Assembly: GCA_017887325.1 (NCBI GenBank)
Contig: JAGHIE010000001.1
Coordinates: forward strand, 1 to 64,000
Direction of reading: 5' to 3'
Length of the DNA stretch: 64,000 bases
Source: Oscillospiraceae bacterium
Lineage (GTDB): Bacteria > Bacillota > Clostridia > Oscillospirales > Ruminococcaceae
The notes below the pieces were generated by a model, which saw nothing but the letters and a program-made list of their open reading frames with translations, had not been told where the DNA came from and ran no database searches. Made by a program: the position numbers and the translations under genes. Shown here piece by piece: positions 54,246 through 64,000 of this stretch. Positions within the stretch are counted from its first letter, which is position 1. Each line of letters begins with the position of its first letter.

Positions 54246-57152
54246 ATGGCTATTCAGAAACAATGGGATAAATATGAAGCAGCTATTCTTCTTGATTATT
54301 ATTTGAATTATTTAGATGGAAGATTGTCACGCAAAGAAGCAATTCAAATAGTGTCTGTAAAATTAAGAGAATTAGCAAAAAAACAAAATGTTTTTATCGA
54401 TGATGTATATAGAAATGTTAATGGAATTACATTTCAAATGCATAGTATGGAGTCGGCATATAAAGGTTACACGGTAGTTAAGCCGGCTTCTAAACTATTT
54501 ATTGAAACTGTTAAACTATTAAGAGAAGATAGAAGGCAGTTTGATAAACTACTGGAGGAGGCGAAGAAAATGATTGAAGCAACTGAAAAAGATAACCGAG
54601 AGCGTTATGTCGATTGGTTATCCCAAAAGGTATCTCCTGCTCAGTTATCCGAACTGTATATGTCGTATGAAGTTATAGATGAATTCTGCATCAAAACAAA
54701 AGTATTAAAGCAATCACTTCTCAAGACGACAGATATAGACATAATAAAAATGGCTCAAAAAACTGTTGAGCAAAATAAATTATTCCGCTATCAGCATAAA
54801 AGAGAAATCAGTAAAATTTGTTCTGCTATGCGATATTATATTACATACATAAAAGAAAATATTTCAGCGAAAACTGAGAATAAAAGTTCAATGGGGATAG
54901 GACTCGAAACAATATCTAAAACAGAATTACCGATTCCTGAAACTGAAATAAAGAAAAATACGGCTAATGTTGTCGCTTCTCATCTTATTGAAGATGAGAA
55001 TGCTGATAACCCCCAAGCAATTAAAGGGCTTTCATTTTCTGAAATATCTGACCTAGCATATACAAAACCTATATATGCATCATATTTTGGTGATGAAATT
55101 CAAGGCTTTTCTTCTTGGAAACAACTTTATATAAAGGTATTCAAAAAACTATATGATGACTACGCTGATGTCATACCTTTGAACAAATCATTCAACACCG
55201 TCAACGGAAGAATGGATTTTTGCACAAGTGAGCATTACGGTTTAATGGTTGCTCCAAAAGAAATATTGAATGAGAAATACTTGGAAACAAACTTAAGTGC
55301 AATAGATATTGTTCGTAAAATTAAAAGTTTACTCGATATATGCTTGGTCGATGAAGAAAATTTGATAATCAAGTACGAAAAGAAAGCAGATATCCACCCA
55401 TCTGAAGAAATGAAATCTTCAAAAAGAATCAAGAATACCGCTAACGGAGAAGCTTTTTTTAATTGGCTTAATAATGAACAAGGTATGGCGATTCCTACTT
55501 GTCGCAGTTATGTCTCTGCCGTAAACACTGCTGAACAATATGCTATAGATAATGAATTTGTTAATTGTCGACTTTATTCGGATAATTATCAAGAAGCCAA
55601 AGCAACTGCTGATGAATTGTTTAGCAATAAATCTTTTATGGAATATAACGACAAACAACATAATCGCTTTAGAGCTGGAATAAACAAGTTATTGCTATAC
55701 ATTAGCAGTAGCGGAAACACTATTGTGACACCAACAATATCTATTAACATTGAACCATTTACAGAAATCCTTATTGAAAAATTTTCAAAAGGATATAGAA
55801 TAAACTCTCCTCTTGAACTTAGAAAGTTTAAAAAGTATTGGGAAAAATATCACGACAGTATGATTGATATGGATGATGATAACATCACAAAGTGTATTCA
55901 ACAGTGTGGAATTATCCACGAAGAAAAGGTATATATACCAGAAAAAATGCTTGATGAAGATACACGAATGAAATTATTCTCGTTTATTAACGATAACTTT
56001 CAATCAGGGAAGACAGCTATTTACTATGAAGCTTTATTTAAAGAATTTTCAGATGATTTTCTTGACCATTGTATGTATAACGCAAGTATGTTAAAAGCTT
56101 ACTTGACATATATGAATGATGGTAATTATTACATCGGTAAAAACTTCATATCTAAAGATGCCAATGTTAGTACTACACTTTATGATGAAATAAAAAATTG
56201 TCTTGTTCAACAAACGTCTCCAATGGAAGATAGTGAAATGTTTTCAATTCTTTCTCATATTCCAGAGCAGAAGATTAAAACAGTACTCAACCAGTATGGC
56301 GAATTCATCAGTAATGGTCGTGGCGAACATTTTCATATTAGTGCTGTTACACTTAGCTACGACGAGCTGGAAGATATAGCAACAATTATTCAACACTCAA
56401 TTGATGAAAAACGATTTATAAGTGGTAATGAGTTGATTGATATTATAAAGAAAAAATATCCTTATATCATTGAGCAAAACACTTTAATATCTGATAAAGG
56501 TTTGAGAGATGCTATTGGCTTTAAATTAAGAAGCAGATTTTCATTTAAAGGAAATATTATTAGTTCTAAAGGACAAGCACTGTCAATGATGGAGGTGTTT
56601 GCAGACTTCTGTAAACATAAAGATTCATTTACTCTTGATGAATTGAAAATACTTAAACAAGAATTAGATACAGTAATTTATTTTGAAGCAGTTTATGACA
56701 ATTCCCTAAGAATAAACAAAAATGAATTTGTCGCAAAATCTCACGCTTCTTTTAACCTTGCAAAAACAGATGAAGCGATAGACCGTTTTTGTATTGGAGA
56801 TTATATTGCTATTGGGGAAATTAAACAATTTGGATTGTTTCCAGACGCAGGATTTAACTGGAATAGTTTTCTGCTTGAACACTATGTTGCAAAGTACAGT
56901 CCAAATTACAAACTGGTACACTCTAGTTATAATGAAGGCGTTTGTGTCGGTGCCATTGTAAAAAAAATCTCTGACATAGATACACTAGATGAATTAGTAA
57001 TAGATGTGCTTGCCAAAAATGGACTTCCTTTACAAAAGGAAACAGCTTTGCAATATTTGTGTGATAAGGGTTATTTAGCTCGACGGAGTTATTCGGGTAT
57101 TGAACAACTACTTATCAAAGCAAAAGAACTAAGAAACCAGAAGGGATTTTAA
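54246..57152 (+). CDS. 968-residue protein of unknown function in the BREX-like operon
   Basis: The start has only a weak ribosome binding site. Residues 1-210 are helical and charged. Around 255-375 is an alpha/beta segment (FSEISDLAYTKPIYASYFGDE; VNGRMDFCTSEHYG). Around 400-460 is a helical segment (GEAFFNWLNNEQGMAIPTC, RSYVSAVNTAEQYAIDN) reminiscent of the SAM-like core-binding domain of tyrosine recombinases, also seen in some restriction-associated proteins. The rest (about 600-968) is alpha-rich with possible winged-helix parts. No Walker, nuclease or methylase motif was found. It ends four bases before the BrxP-like gene, so it belongs to the operon. I do not recognise the family. Confidence 0.7.
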   Translation: MAIQKQWDKYEAAILLDYYLNYLDGRLSRKEAIQIVSVKLRELAKKQNVFIDDVYRNVNGITFQMHSMESAYKGYTVVKPASKLFIETVKLLREDRRQFDKLLEEAKKMIEATEKDNRERYVDWLSQKVSPAQLSELYMSYEVIDEFCIKTKVLKQSLLKTTDIDIIKMAQKTVEQNKLFRYQHKREISKICSAMRYYITYIKENISAKTENKSSMGIGLETISKTELPIPETEIKKNTANVVASHLIEDENADNPQAIKGLSFSEISDLAYTKPIYASYFGDEIQGFSSWKQLYIKVFKKLYDDYADVIPLNKSFNTVNGRMDFCTSEHYGLMVAPKEILNEKYLETNLSAIDIVRKIKSLLDICLVDEENLIIKYEKKADIHPSEEMKSSKRIKNTANGEAFFNWLNNEQGMAIPTCRSYVSAVNTAEQYAIDNEFVNCRLYSDNYQEAKATADELFSNKSFMEYNDKQHNRFRAGINKLLLYISSSGNTIVTPTISINIEPFTEILIEKFSKGYRINSPLELRKFKKYWEKYHDSMIDMDDDNITKCIQQCGIIHEEKVYIPEKMLDEDTRMKLFSFINDNFQSGKTAIYYEALFKEFSDDFLDHCMYNASMLKAYLTYMNDGNYYIGKNFISKDANVSTTLYDEIKNCLVQQTSPMEDSEMFSILSHIPEQKIKTVLNQYGEFISNGRGEHFHISAVTLSYDELEDIATIIQHSIDEKRFISGNELIDIIKKKYPYIIEQNTLISDKGLRDAIGFKLRSRFSFKGNIISSKGQALSMMEVFADFCKHKDSFTLDELKILKQELDTVIYFEAVYDNSLRINKNEFVAKSHASFNLAKTDEAIDRFCIGDYIAIGEIKQFGLFPDAGFNWNSFLLEHYVAKYSPNYKLVHSSYNEGVCVGAIVKKISDIDTLDELVIDVLAKNGLPLQKETALQYLCDKGYLARRSYSGIEQLLIKAKELRNQKGF

Positions 57153-57156
57153 AAAT

Positions 57157-59478
57157 ATGTATTCATACGAATGGGATTTAGAAACTGGTGGTCTGCTATT
57201 AAATAGTTCTCCACTATCTTTTAGTAAGGAGCCAAGACCGGTTTATTATAAGGAATTAGATATTCTAGGATTTGATAAATACTGGAATTACGTTAAGAAC
57301 GACACCTATCCATATATGTGGGCAGAGGCAAATAATTATTGGTATAGAGGAAGGCTTGTCGCAAAAACAAAAGGAGGCTCGTTATATTCTGCACCGGAGC
57401 TGATAATTGTAGATGAGCCCGAACCAAACAATGAGCCATTGCGATTTGTAGACATTCCGGGAATGGTAGAAAAAAACAAAGACCTGTTAGAAAAACTTAC
57501 GCAGGATACAATAAAAAAAGTGTTTAACACTTATGTTGAATACAAAGATAGAGTCGATGTTTTCTACGTTGCATTTAGCGGAGGTAAAGACAGTATTGTA
57601 ACCCTTGATATTGTACAAAGAGCGTTACCTCATAATACATTTAAAGTATTGTTTGGTGATACAGGAATGGAGTTTCCTGATACATATGATGCTGTAAATA
57701 AAATTGAAGATGAATGCCATAATAATGGGATTGAGTTTATTAGGGCGAAATCTGATTTTACCCCAAATGAATCTTGGAGAAAATTTGGTCCGCCAGCAAC
57801 TGTAACAAGATGGTGTTGTAGCGTACATAAGACAGCGCCACAAGTTCTTGCATTGAGAGAATTAACTGGAAAACCAAATTTTACAGGTATGGCATTTATA
57901 GGTGTTAGAGCGAGTGAGAGTTTATCTCGTAGCGAATATGATTATGTGAGCTTAGGAGAAAAACATAAAGGGCAATACAGTTGCAACCCTATCCTTGAGT
58001 GGAACTCTGCTGAGTTGTATTTATATATATATTCAGAAGGCATTCTTTTAAGTGAAGCCTACAAAAAAGGAAATCGTAGAGCGGGATGTCTTGTATGTCC
58101 AAGAGCTGCTGAGAGAAATGACTATATGGCAAGAATTTGGTACACAAAAGAATTTGATTCATTGATTGATGCTGTAAAGTGTATGTATAAAAAAAGCTTT
58201 ACTTCAGAAGCACAGCTGGACAACTTTATAGCAAACGGTGGTTGGAAAGCAAGGAAAAACGGTAGGGATATTGATATACAGATGAACTATGTAGAATCGA
58301 CAGGTAAAGATGTACATTCTATAAAAATTACAAATGCAAAAACACCGTGGAAGGAATGGATTAAGACAATTGGTATTTTATTAAACGATACTTCCCCTTA
58401 TAAAATAATGTTTAGAAATGAACAATATGAAGTTCAGGTTATTGAAGAAAATGATAATATCGAAGTAAGGTATGATGCTTCATTACCAAAACAAAATCCA
58501 TTATTCATAAAACTCTTAAAAAGTGTTTTTAGAAAATCAGCGTGTTGTGTCAAATGTAGAGAATGTGAAGCAGACTGCCATAATGGATGCATCACAATGA
58601 AAGATGGTGTATTTGAAATAAATGATAAATGTGTTCACTGCTCGCAATGTCACAAAGTCGAAAAAGGATGTTTAGTATATAAATCATTAGAGATGCCAAA
58701 AGGAGGACTAAAAATGTCTGCAACAAAAAGTTTAAATTGCTATTCACATCACGCTCCTAAGATGGAGTGGTTTCAACAATACTTCAGTTATAAAAATGAT
58801 TTTGATGATAGACACTCTCTTGGATCGCAAATGTACAGTTTCTTTAAAAGATTTTTGAGAGATGCTGAACTGTTAGATGAAACAGGATTCAGCAAAACTG
58901 CTCAAGTTATTGACAAATTAGGACTTGATTCAGACTCAGCTTGGGCGATTATGTTGTCAAATCTGGCATATACTCCTCAATTTAATTGGTTGATTAAACG
59001 AATGAATATGAATGAAACCTATGGCAAGGATTATACTATTTCTTTATTGGTTTCGGATGGAGCTAAGGAAAGTTGGGTAAAGGATATTTGGAGTTCTTTC
59101 TCAAGATTTGTAGAACTGCCATTCAGTGAGGTGGGATTTGGATTTGCAACAAAAGAAAAAAATAAACTAATATCAATTACTAGAACGCCGTGGCAGAATC
59201 CTGACCCTCGTGTTATTCTTTATAGTTTGTATAAGTTTGCTGAGAACTGCGGTGATTACTATCAGTTTACCCTTTCTCGTCTGTTAAATCACGATATAGA
59301 CAGTGATGGTGTAAGTCCGACAGAAATCTTTGGTATTGAACGTGAGCAGATGGAAAAAATTCTTAATGGTTTATCTGTAAACTATCCAGAATTCATTACA
59401 AGTTCATTCACATTGGACTTGGATAATATCACTTTGCGAAACGATAAAACATCAAAAGATGTTCTTGAGTTGTTCTAA
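57157..59478 (+). CDS. brxP: PAPS reductase-like protein with Fe-S and DUF4007 modules (BrxP-like)
   Basis: The 773-residue protein has a PP-loop ATP pyrophosphatase domain (about 120-320) with S141GGKDS, the phosphosulfate-reductase-type LFGDTGMEFPDT block and cysteine pairs C220-C221 and C311/C314 as in DndC-like proteins. A ferredoxin-like stretch of ten or so cysteines (about 463-507) could carry one or two Fe-S clusters. The C-terminal part (about 525-773) fits DUF4007. The protein is expected to activate a substrate by adenylation and transfer sulfur. With the adjoining BrxC-like ATPase and PglZ-position gene it fits BrxP of type 4 BREX. Confidence 0.75.
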   Translation: MYSYEWDLETGGLLLNSSPLSFSKEPRPVYYKELDILGFDKYWNYVKNDTYPYMWAEANNYWYRGRLVAKTKGGSLYSAPELIIVDEPEPNNEPLRFVDIPGMVEKNKDLLEKLTQDTIKKVFNTYVEYKDRVDVFYVAFSGGKDSIVTLDIVQRALPHNTFKVLFGDTGMEFPDTYDAVNKIEDECHNNGIEFIRAKSDFTPNESWRKFGPPATVTRWCCSVHKTAPQVLALRELTGKPNFTGMAFIGVRASESLSRSEYDYVSLGEKHKGQYSCNPILEWNSAELYLYIYSEGILLSEAYKKGNRRAGCLVCPRAAERNDYMARIWYTKEFDSLIDAVKCMYKKSFTSEAQLDNFIANGGWKARKNGRDIDIQMNYVESTGKDVHSIKITNAKTPWKEWIKTIGILLNDTSPYKIMFRNEQYEVQVIEENDNIEVRYDASLPKQNPLFIKLLKSVFRKSACCVKCRECEADCHNGCITMKDGVFEINDKCVHCSQCHKVEKGCLVYKSLEMPKGGLKMSATKSLNCYSHHAPKMEWFQQYFSYKNDFDDRHSLGSQMYSFFKRFLRDAELLDETGFSKTAQVIDKLGLDSDSAWAIMLSNLAYTPQFNWLIKRMNMNETYGKDYTISLLVSDGAKESWVKDIWSSFSRFVELPFSEVGFGFATKEKNKLISITRTPWQNPDPRVILYSLYKFAENCGDYYQFTLSRLLNHDIDSDGVSPTEIFGIEREQMEKILNGLSVNYPEFITSSFTLDLDNITLRNDKTSKDVLELF

Positions 59479-59490
59479 GGAGGAAAAAAT

Positions 59491-62400
59491 ATGGCATTTG
59501 ATAAATATCGTCATTATTTTGACATAGACCCAGACTACTTTCCGGCGGTAAATGAAGCTGTTATTAACAACAATCCTGATATGTGGAAAAAATATTATCC
59601 ACACGCTACATTCATTAAATTAGTTAAGGATACGGTTAGTGTGCTTCGTAAGGAGCAAAAGCGTTCAATTTGGGTTGAGGGGGCTTACGGTACTGGTAAA
59701 TCACACGCCGTACTAACTTTGAAAAAACTGCTTGATGCTTCTGAAGAAGAAACAAAGGAATATTTCGAAAAATTTCAAATGGATAATGACCTTTTTAACA
59801 AACTTCAAGGGGCAAAGAATAGTGGAGAAATTCTCACTGTACATAGATATGGTTCTTCCTCTATTCGTGGTGACCACAATCTCGTGTTTGCTATTCAGGA
59901 AAGCATTGAAAAAGCTTTTAAAGACAAAGGCATAGAAAATAAAGGCAATAGCGCCCTTAAAGGAGCTATTATTAAATGGCTTGAAGACTCTGCAAATAAA
60001 AATTATTTTAATTCTCTTGTAACTGGAGAATATTCAAACCTATTCGGTGGAGATAATGCGGATGATATTCTTGAAAAATTAAACACTTTATCAGGTGATG
60101 CCCTGATTGCTCTTATGGATAAAATCTTCAAGGTTGCTGATGAACGTCAAATAAAAGTATTATCTTTAGACACCACAGGTCTTGCAGCTTGGATTAAAGA
60201 GATTATAAAAGCTAATAACCTTAAAGCCATTGTATTTATTTGGGACGAATTTACAGAATTTTTTAATAATAACACTAGAAGTCTCACTGGTTTTCAAGAA
60301 ATTGCTGAAATTAGTGAAACAGACCCATTTTATTTGATAATTGTAACTCATAAGAGCGCAGGCTTGTTTGATGATGCTGATAAAGATAAGTCAAAGATTC
60401 TTGACCGTTTTATTAAACCTACTTGTATTATTGAGCTTCCTGAAAATATGGCGTTCCAACTTATGGGTGCTGCTATGGAGAAAAATCAGGATGAAGCTGT
60501 TCTTGATGATTGGGAGATGACTGTTGATGACCTTTATGATAGAACTTACGACTCCAGAAAAATTGTAAAAGCCAGTGCAAATATATCGGACAAGGAATTG
60601 AAAGATATTCTTCCAATTCATCCTTATACTGCACTATTGTTAAAACATATTTCTTCTGCGTTTGACTCTAATCAACGTAGTATGTTTGACTTCATCAAAA
60701 ATGATAGAGGTGATGAAATCAAAGGCTTTCAATGGTTTATTGATAACTACGGTCCGGATGATGATAATCCGCTGCTTACTATAGATATGCTATGGGAATT
60801 CTTCTATGAAAAAGGCAAAGAATATCTTTCTCACGATATTCGCTCTATCTTAGATTGCTATTCTCGTGCAGCAACAAAACAGCTTAGTAACGAAGAAAAA
60901 AAAGTATTACAGACAGTTCTTCTTTTGCAAGCAATATCTCAAAAAGTTGGCGATTCGGTTGAGCTTTTTATTCCTAATGAAAAGAATATAAACAACGCAT
61001 TTGAAGGCTCCGATATGGACAGTGGAGCTGCCGGAAGATGTGCGGAGAAGCTTGTACGTGATGAAATTCTTTATAAAAAACCTCTTGGTGGTGGTAAAAC
61101 GCAATACTCCGCTTTAGTAAATGCTGGAGATATGGCAGCTATCGAGAAATTCAAAGAAGAAGTAAAGAAAAAGACAACCTCAACACTGGTCAACGAAGGA
61201 CAGGTATCTGAAGCTGTAACATTAGGTGGTGCATTAAAGTTACGTTATGAAATGAGATATGTTTCATCTTCTGATTTTGATTCGACTATCAAGTTATTAC
61301 GCAATCAGGAAAGTAACTATATTAACAAGATTGTCGCTGTTGTATCTTTTGCAAAAGATGATAGCGAAAGTGTTGTTCTCGGCAAAAAAATTAAGGATGC
61401 ATTAAAAGACGGTAGTTACAAAATGATATTTGTTGATGCGTCTACTACCCCACTAGGAAAAGATGGATACGAGCAATATTGTGAAAATATGGCTCAGGCA
61501 ATGTATCATCAAGGCAAAGATAACAACTTGGCTCGTCAATATGAAACAAATGCAAAAGAAGCTTTGAAAAAGTGGAAGAATCGTATTTCCGGCGGTGAAT
61601 TTATTGTTTACACTTCCGAAAAACAAGATGGTGAAAGAGCTACAACGATTGAGATGTTGTACTCCACGCTTTCCGACATTAACAAAACTAAGTACAAGAA
61701 TTGTTTAGAAGGGACTTATAATGTTACCGATAATATGTATATGCCTAGTTCTTTGAAACAAGGTGTTGCTTGTGGTGTTAAACAAGAAGTTCAAGGAACA
61801 TTTAAATCCGCAAACCCTGCAACAAAACTTGAAAATGCGTTGGGTGAAGCTTGGAAGTACGAAGGAAAATACTGGGTAGACAAACCTCATCTTTTGATTT
61901 CTAAAATAAAGATTAGTGTAGAAAAGATTATCAAAGATGCTTTCGATAATGGCGGTCGTATTTCTATTGCAAGAATATATGATGAATTAAAGGCAGAACC
62001 TTTTGGTTTTATGCCTTGTAACCTCTCGGCATTTGTCTTAGGCTTTGTATTAAAGGAATACGTTGATGGTTCGTACAGTTGGAGCGATGATTTGATTAAC
62101 GAGGAGTTGAGTATCAATAAACTGCAAGAGATGGTGGATGAAATAATCAAGCTGCAGATTACTCCTAATCCAAGGTATAAAGATAAATATATTGTTGTAA
62201 TGACAGAAAAGGAAAAATCTTTTAATAATGCGTCATCCATAGCTTTTGAAATTCCTCAACATTTTTGTTCTTCCATCAAACACACTGCAGAGCATATTCG
62301 TAATAGAATGAAGTCATATGAATTTCCTATTTGGGCGCTTAAATCTATTATTGCAAACGAGGCAACTAAAACAAACAAAGATGTTCTTGTAAAAATTCTT

Positions 62401-63687
62401 GATTATTATCGTGGTATTGCGAATAGTAGCAATATGGGAGCTGGCAGTGCAAGTGATAATGATATTGCTTATGAGATTGGTAAACTTTGCATTGAGAACA
62501 AGGAAGCTGCAAATGACTTGAAGGGACTTCTGAACAAAGAAAAATGTACAGAAGGTATGAAGGCTTATCTGAAAGAATTTGATAATGGCGAACTGATTAC
62601 ATTAGCTGGAGAGGTTGGAGATAGTGGGCAGTATATCAATGTTCTCCGTAGAAAGTTTGATGCAGAGGCGGCAAACTGGGTATGGGATGTTGAAACTGCA
62701 CAACAAAAAATCCGAGAAGTCATACTTGAATACAAGATTATTGTTGAGAGTAATAAAGTTATTTCTAAAAGCACAACATTTGAAAATACCGTGAGAGAAT
62801 GGTGCGACAAATGTCAGTATATTAGAATTTCTTACCCTGCTGCAAAAAATTATTTGGATGGATTTAGTGCCTTCTTGGAAGTTCTTTACAATGTAAAAAA
62901 ATCCGGAGTAATCTTAGATTCTCAAAAACAAAAATTCTATGATTTGCTCATTGCTAATGCAGACAATTTTAGAACATTCTATGGCAACCAAATTGATTTA
63001 TTCAAGAAGGTTTGCGAGTTCTATCTTGAAGGATTTACCGATGAAGAAATCAAAGAAATTTATAATACTATTCCTACTGGTTCATTTACGAAGGATAAGA
63101 CAGAGTATACAAATATAATCAATAACAAAGTCGAAGAATACAAGAGGAACAGTAAATCTGCGAAACTGAAAAAAATATGGAAAGAAAAAACTAATACAGA
63201 TACACCAAGAGAATGGTCTAAAAAATATAAGATGCCTATTTTGTGTATGGTTGAAGATAAGGAAATTCAAATAGCGAAAGCTGCATTTGGTGCTGTAAAC
63301 AAAGCGCATCCTGATGAGGCTTCCATCGACAAAGCTATTGCTTATTTTTCAACAGCTACTTTCTTCACAAAATTAGATGATGAAAACGCTCGCAATAAGG
63401 CATTTGTTGATTCGATTATTAAAAATTATGATGTAATGCTTACCAATCTAGATGAAGTAAAACAATATTTGGATAGCCGAATTACGGCAGACGCATATGA
63501 TTGGTTTGGTTTGCCAGAAGTTGAAAAGAAGCTGAGACAAATGGCAGAAGCAAAATACAATCAAGGTGGATGCGATAAGGCTCTTGAGAAAATTGACAAT
63601 ATGAATTTAGAAGATGTTAAAAGATACTTAAAAGACCTTATCAAAGACGATATGATAGTTGGTATGGCAATCATAAAAGATAATTAA
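59491..63687 (+). CDS. brxC: BrxC/PglY-like P-loop ATPase
   Basis: The 1398-residue ATPase starts after a strong AAGGAGG. Walker A is GAYGTGKS (residues 64-71) and Walker B IVFIWDEFTEFF (D252-E253). The rest is a large helical protein with an ORC/STAND-like look (HTHKSAGLFDDADKDKSKILDRF sensor region). Length and layout match BREX BrxC/PglY, a large ATPase essential for the defence. It is translationally close to brxP (12-bp gap) and to the PglZ-position gene (11-bp gap). Confidence 0.75.
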   Translation: MAFDKYRHYFDIDPDYFPAVNEAVINNNPDMWKKYYPHATFIKLVKDTVSVLRKEQKRSIWVEGAYGTGKSHAVLTLKKLLDASEEETKEYFEKFQMDNDLFNKLQGAKNSGEILTVHRYGSSSIRGDHNLVFAIQESIEKAFKDKGIENKGNSALKGAIIKWLEDSANKNYFNSLVTGEYSNLFGGDNADDILEKLNTLSGDALIALMDKIFKVADERQIKVLSLDTTGLAAWIKEIIKANNLKAIVFIWDEFTEFFNNNTRSLTGFQEIAEISETDPFYLIIVTHKSAGLFDDADKDKSKILDRFIKPTCIIELPENMAFQLMGAAMEKNQDEAVLDDWEMTVDDLYDRTYDSRKIVKASANISDKELKDILPIHPYTALLLKHISSAFDSNQRSMFDFIKNDRGDEIKGFQWFIDNYGPDDDNPLLTIDMLWEFFYEKGKEYLSHDIRSILDCYSRAATKQLSNEEKKVLQTVLLLQAISQKVGDSVELFIPNEKNINNAFEGSDMDSGAAGRCAEKLVRDEILYKKPLGGGKTQYSALVNAGDMAAIEKFKEEVKKKTTSTLVNEGQVSEAVTLGGALKLRYEMRYVSSSDFDSTIKLLRNQESNYINKIVAVVSFAKDDSESVVLGKKIKDALKDGSYKMIFVDASTTPLGKDGYEQYCENMAQAMYHQGKDNNLARQYETNAKEALKKWKNRISGGEFIVYTSEKQDGERATTIEMLYSTLSDINKTKYKNCLEGTYNVTDNMYMPSSLKQGVACGVKQEVQGTFKSANPATKLENALGEAWKYEGKYWVDKPHLLISKIKISVEKIIKDAFDNGGRISIARIYDELKAEPFGFMPCNLSAFVLGFVLKEYVDGSYSWSDDLINEELSINKLQEMVDEIIKLQITPNPRYKDKYIVVMTEKEKSFNNASSIAFEIPQHFCSSIKHTAEHIRNRMKSYEFPIWALKSIIANEATKTNKDVLVKILDYYRGIANSSNMGAGSASDNDIAYEIGKLCIENKEAANDLKGLLNKEKCTEGMKAYLKEFDNGELITLAGEVGDSGQYINVLRRKFDAEAANWVWDVETAQQKIREVILEYKIIVESNKVISKSTTFENTVREWCDKCQYIRISYPAAKNYLDGFSAFLEVLYNVKKSGVILDSQKQKFYDLLIANADNFRTFYGNQIDLFKKVCEFYLEGFTDEEIKEIYNTIPTGSFTKDKTEYTNIINNKVEEYKRNSKSAKLKKIWKEKTNTDTPREWSKKYKMPILCMVEDKEIQIAKAAFGAVNKAHPDEASIDKAIAYFSTATFFTKLDDENARNKAFVDSIIKNYDVMLTNLDEVKQYLDSRITADAYDWFGLPEVEKKLRQMAEAKYNQGGCDKALEKIDNMNLEDVKRYLKDLIKDDMIVGMAIIKDN

Positions 63688-63698
63688 GGAGGACAGGG

Positions 63699-64000
63699 AT
63701 GAAACTTGATGCTTGTATAAAAAAGATAACTAAATATTTGGCATCAGAAAATGCTCAACCGTTACTTGTAAATGTTCAAAATGGTGATGATTTAGATAGA
63801 ATAGTAACCCATTTCTCCGTGGATGATAATGACATTATTGATGCTTCTGAATTTTGCAATAAAGATGAGCTTCCTCGTATAGAAACCCTGTTAGCCAATA
63901 TTTCAACCGAAAAGAAAAAATGTTTTCTTGTAGGATTGACTTCATTTTTAAGATTCTACGGAGAAGAAGAAATAAAAAAACATTTAGCAAGCATCATCAA
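63699..64000 (+). CDS. pglZ: PglZ-position gene, truncated by window end
   Basis: AAGGAGG precedes an ATG opening MKLDACIKKITKYLASENAQ and continuing open for 100 residues to the window edge. No catalytic motif is inside this N-terminal stretch; the assignment to the PglZ alkaline-phosphatase-like protein rests on operon order after BrxP and BrxC and on general resemblance. The next gene in a type 4 system would be the Lon-like brxL. Confidence 0.5.
   Translation, partial: MKLDACIKKITKYLASENAQPLLVNVQNGDDLDRIVTHFSVDDNDIIDASEFCNKDELPRIETLLANISTEKKKCFLVGLTSFLRFYGEEEIKKHLASII

Larger units (their letters stand above)
16674..64000. mobile_element. Integrative conjugative element (Tn1549/CTn-like), right end outside window
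   Basis: From the tRNA junction onward the window carries an entire conjugation set: MobC, relaxase, PcfB, VirD4, Maff2, VirB6-like, PrgI, VirB4, CHAP hydrolase and sortase, plus ParA/ParB and accessory genes. GC content rises from about 30% on the chromosome to above 40% between 19 and 52 kb, then drops in the cargo beyond 53 kb. No recombinase gene is visible, so the integrase and right attachment site should lie beyond 64000. The left boundary at the tRNA anticodon-loop block is inference; an alternative boundary is just before the leader at about 18530. Confidence 0.8.

Overview
The window is a low-GC Bacillota chromosome, probably a spore-forming anaerobic clostridium-like bacterium, interrupted by a large integrative conjugative element. 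The evidence for the host is a SleB-type germination hydrolase, the anaerobic pflB-pflA pair, AT-rich intergenic DNA, purine-rich Shine-Dalgarno sites and Gram-positive wall genes. The species cannot be named from the sequence.

Chromosomal part, about 1-16646. It carries sleB, an M23/G5 wall peptidase, luxS beside a homocysteine S-methyltransferase-like gene, a PAP2 phosphatase, argS with a DUF1934 gene, murI and ddl (the two D-amino-acid steps of peptidoglycan precursor synthesis), pflB-pflA, an aldose epimerase relative, tadA, a CPBP-family membrane protein and ktrB. Most of these are on the minus strand. Intrinsic hairpin terminators, several bidirectional, separate the transcription units.

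Junction, about 16647-19058. A tRNA-Arg(CCU) 5' half breaks off just after the anticodon loop. About 125 bp further on lies an intact tRNA-Arg(CCU) that shares the anticodon-loop block. Then come seven copies of an 8-bp motif, a small conserved element ORF, two low-GC cargo genes (a flavodoxin and an SRPBCC protein, each with its stop codon inside the same 33-bp repeat), and a hairpin-rich leader of about 450 nt.

Conjugative element, about 19059-53092. GC content is visibly higher here. The order is parA-parB, a lipoprotein, a giant thioester/Cna-B surface adhesin, small genes, a 2639-residue methylase-helicase with a tnpV-like gene overprinted in another frame, a TOPRIM-type gene with an in-frame amber codon, DUF4314/DUF3846 and DUF3789 proteins, a candidate oriT, mobC, a MOBP-type relaxase, pcfB, the VirD4 coupling protein, a Maff2 pilin-like protein, an MT-A70 methyltransferase, VirB6-like and PrgI proteins, VirB4, a class B sortase, and a membrane-anchored CHAP hydrolase. 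This is the clostridial Tn1549/CTn-like layout. A nucleotidyltransferase gene with its own consensus promoter and terminator sits as an independent unit between prgI and virB4. No integrase is seen, so the element should continue past the right edge.

Defence cargo, about 53100-64000. GC falls again. An XRE regulator flanked by three copies of its probable operator and a second small Cro-like regulator precede a 968-residue protein of unknown function, a PAPS-reductase/DUF4007 protein (BrxP-like), a 1398-residue P-loop ATPase (BrxC/PglY-like), and the start of a gene in the place of PglZ. The set fits a type 4 BREX system on a conjugative element. The 968-residue protein is not one of the usual core genes and is the most novel part of the locus.
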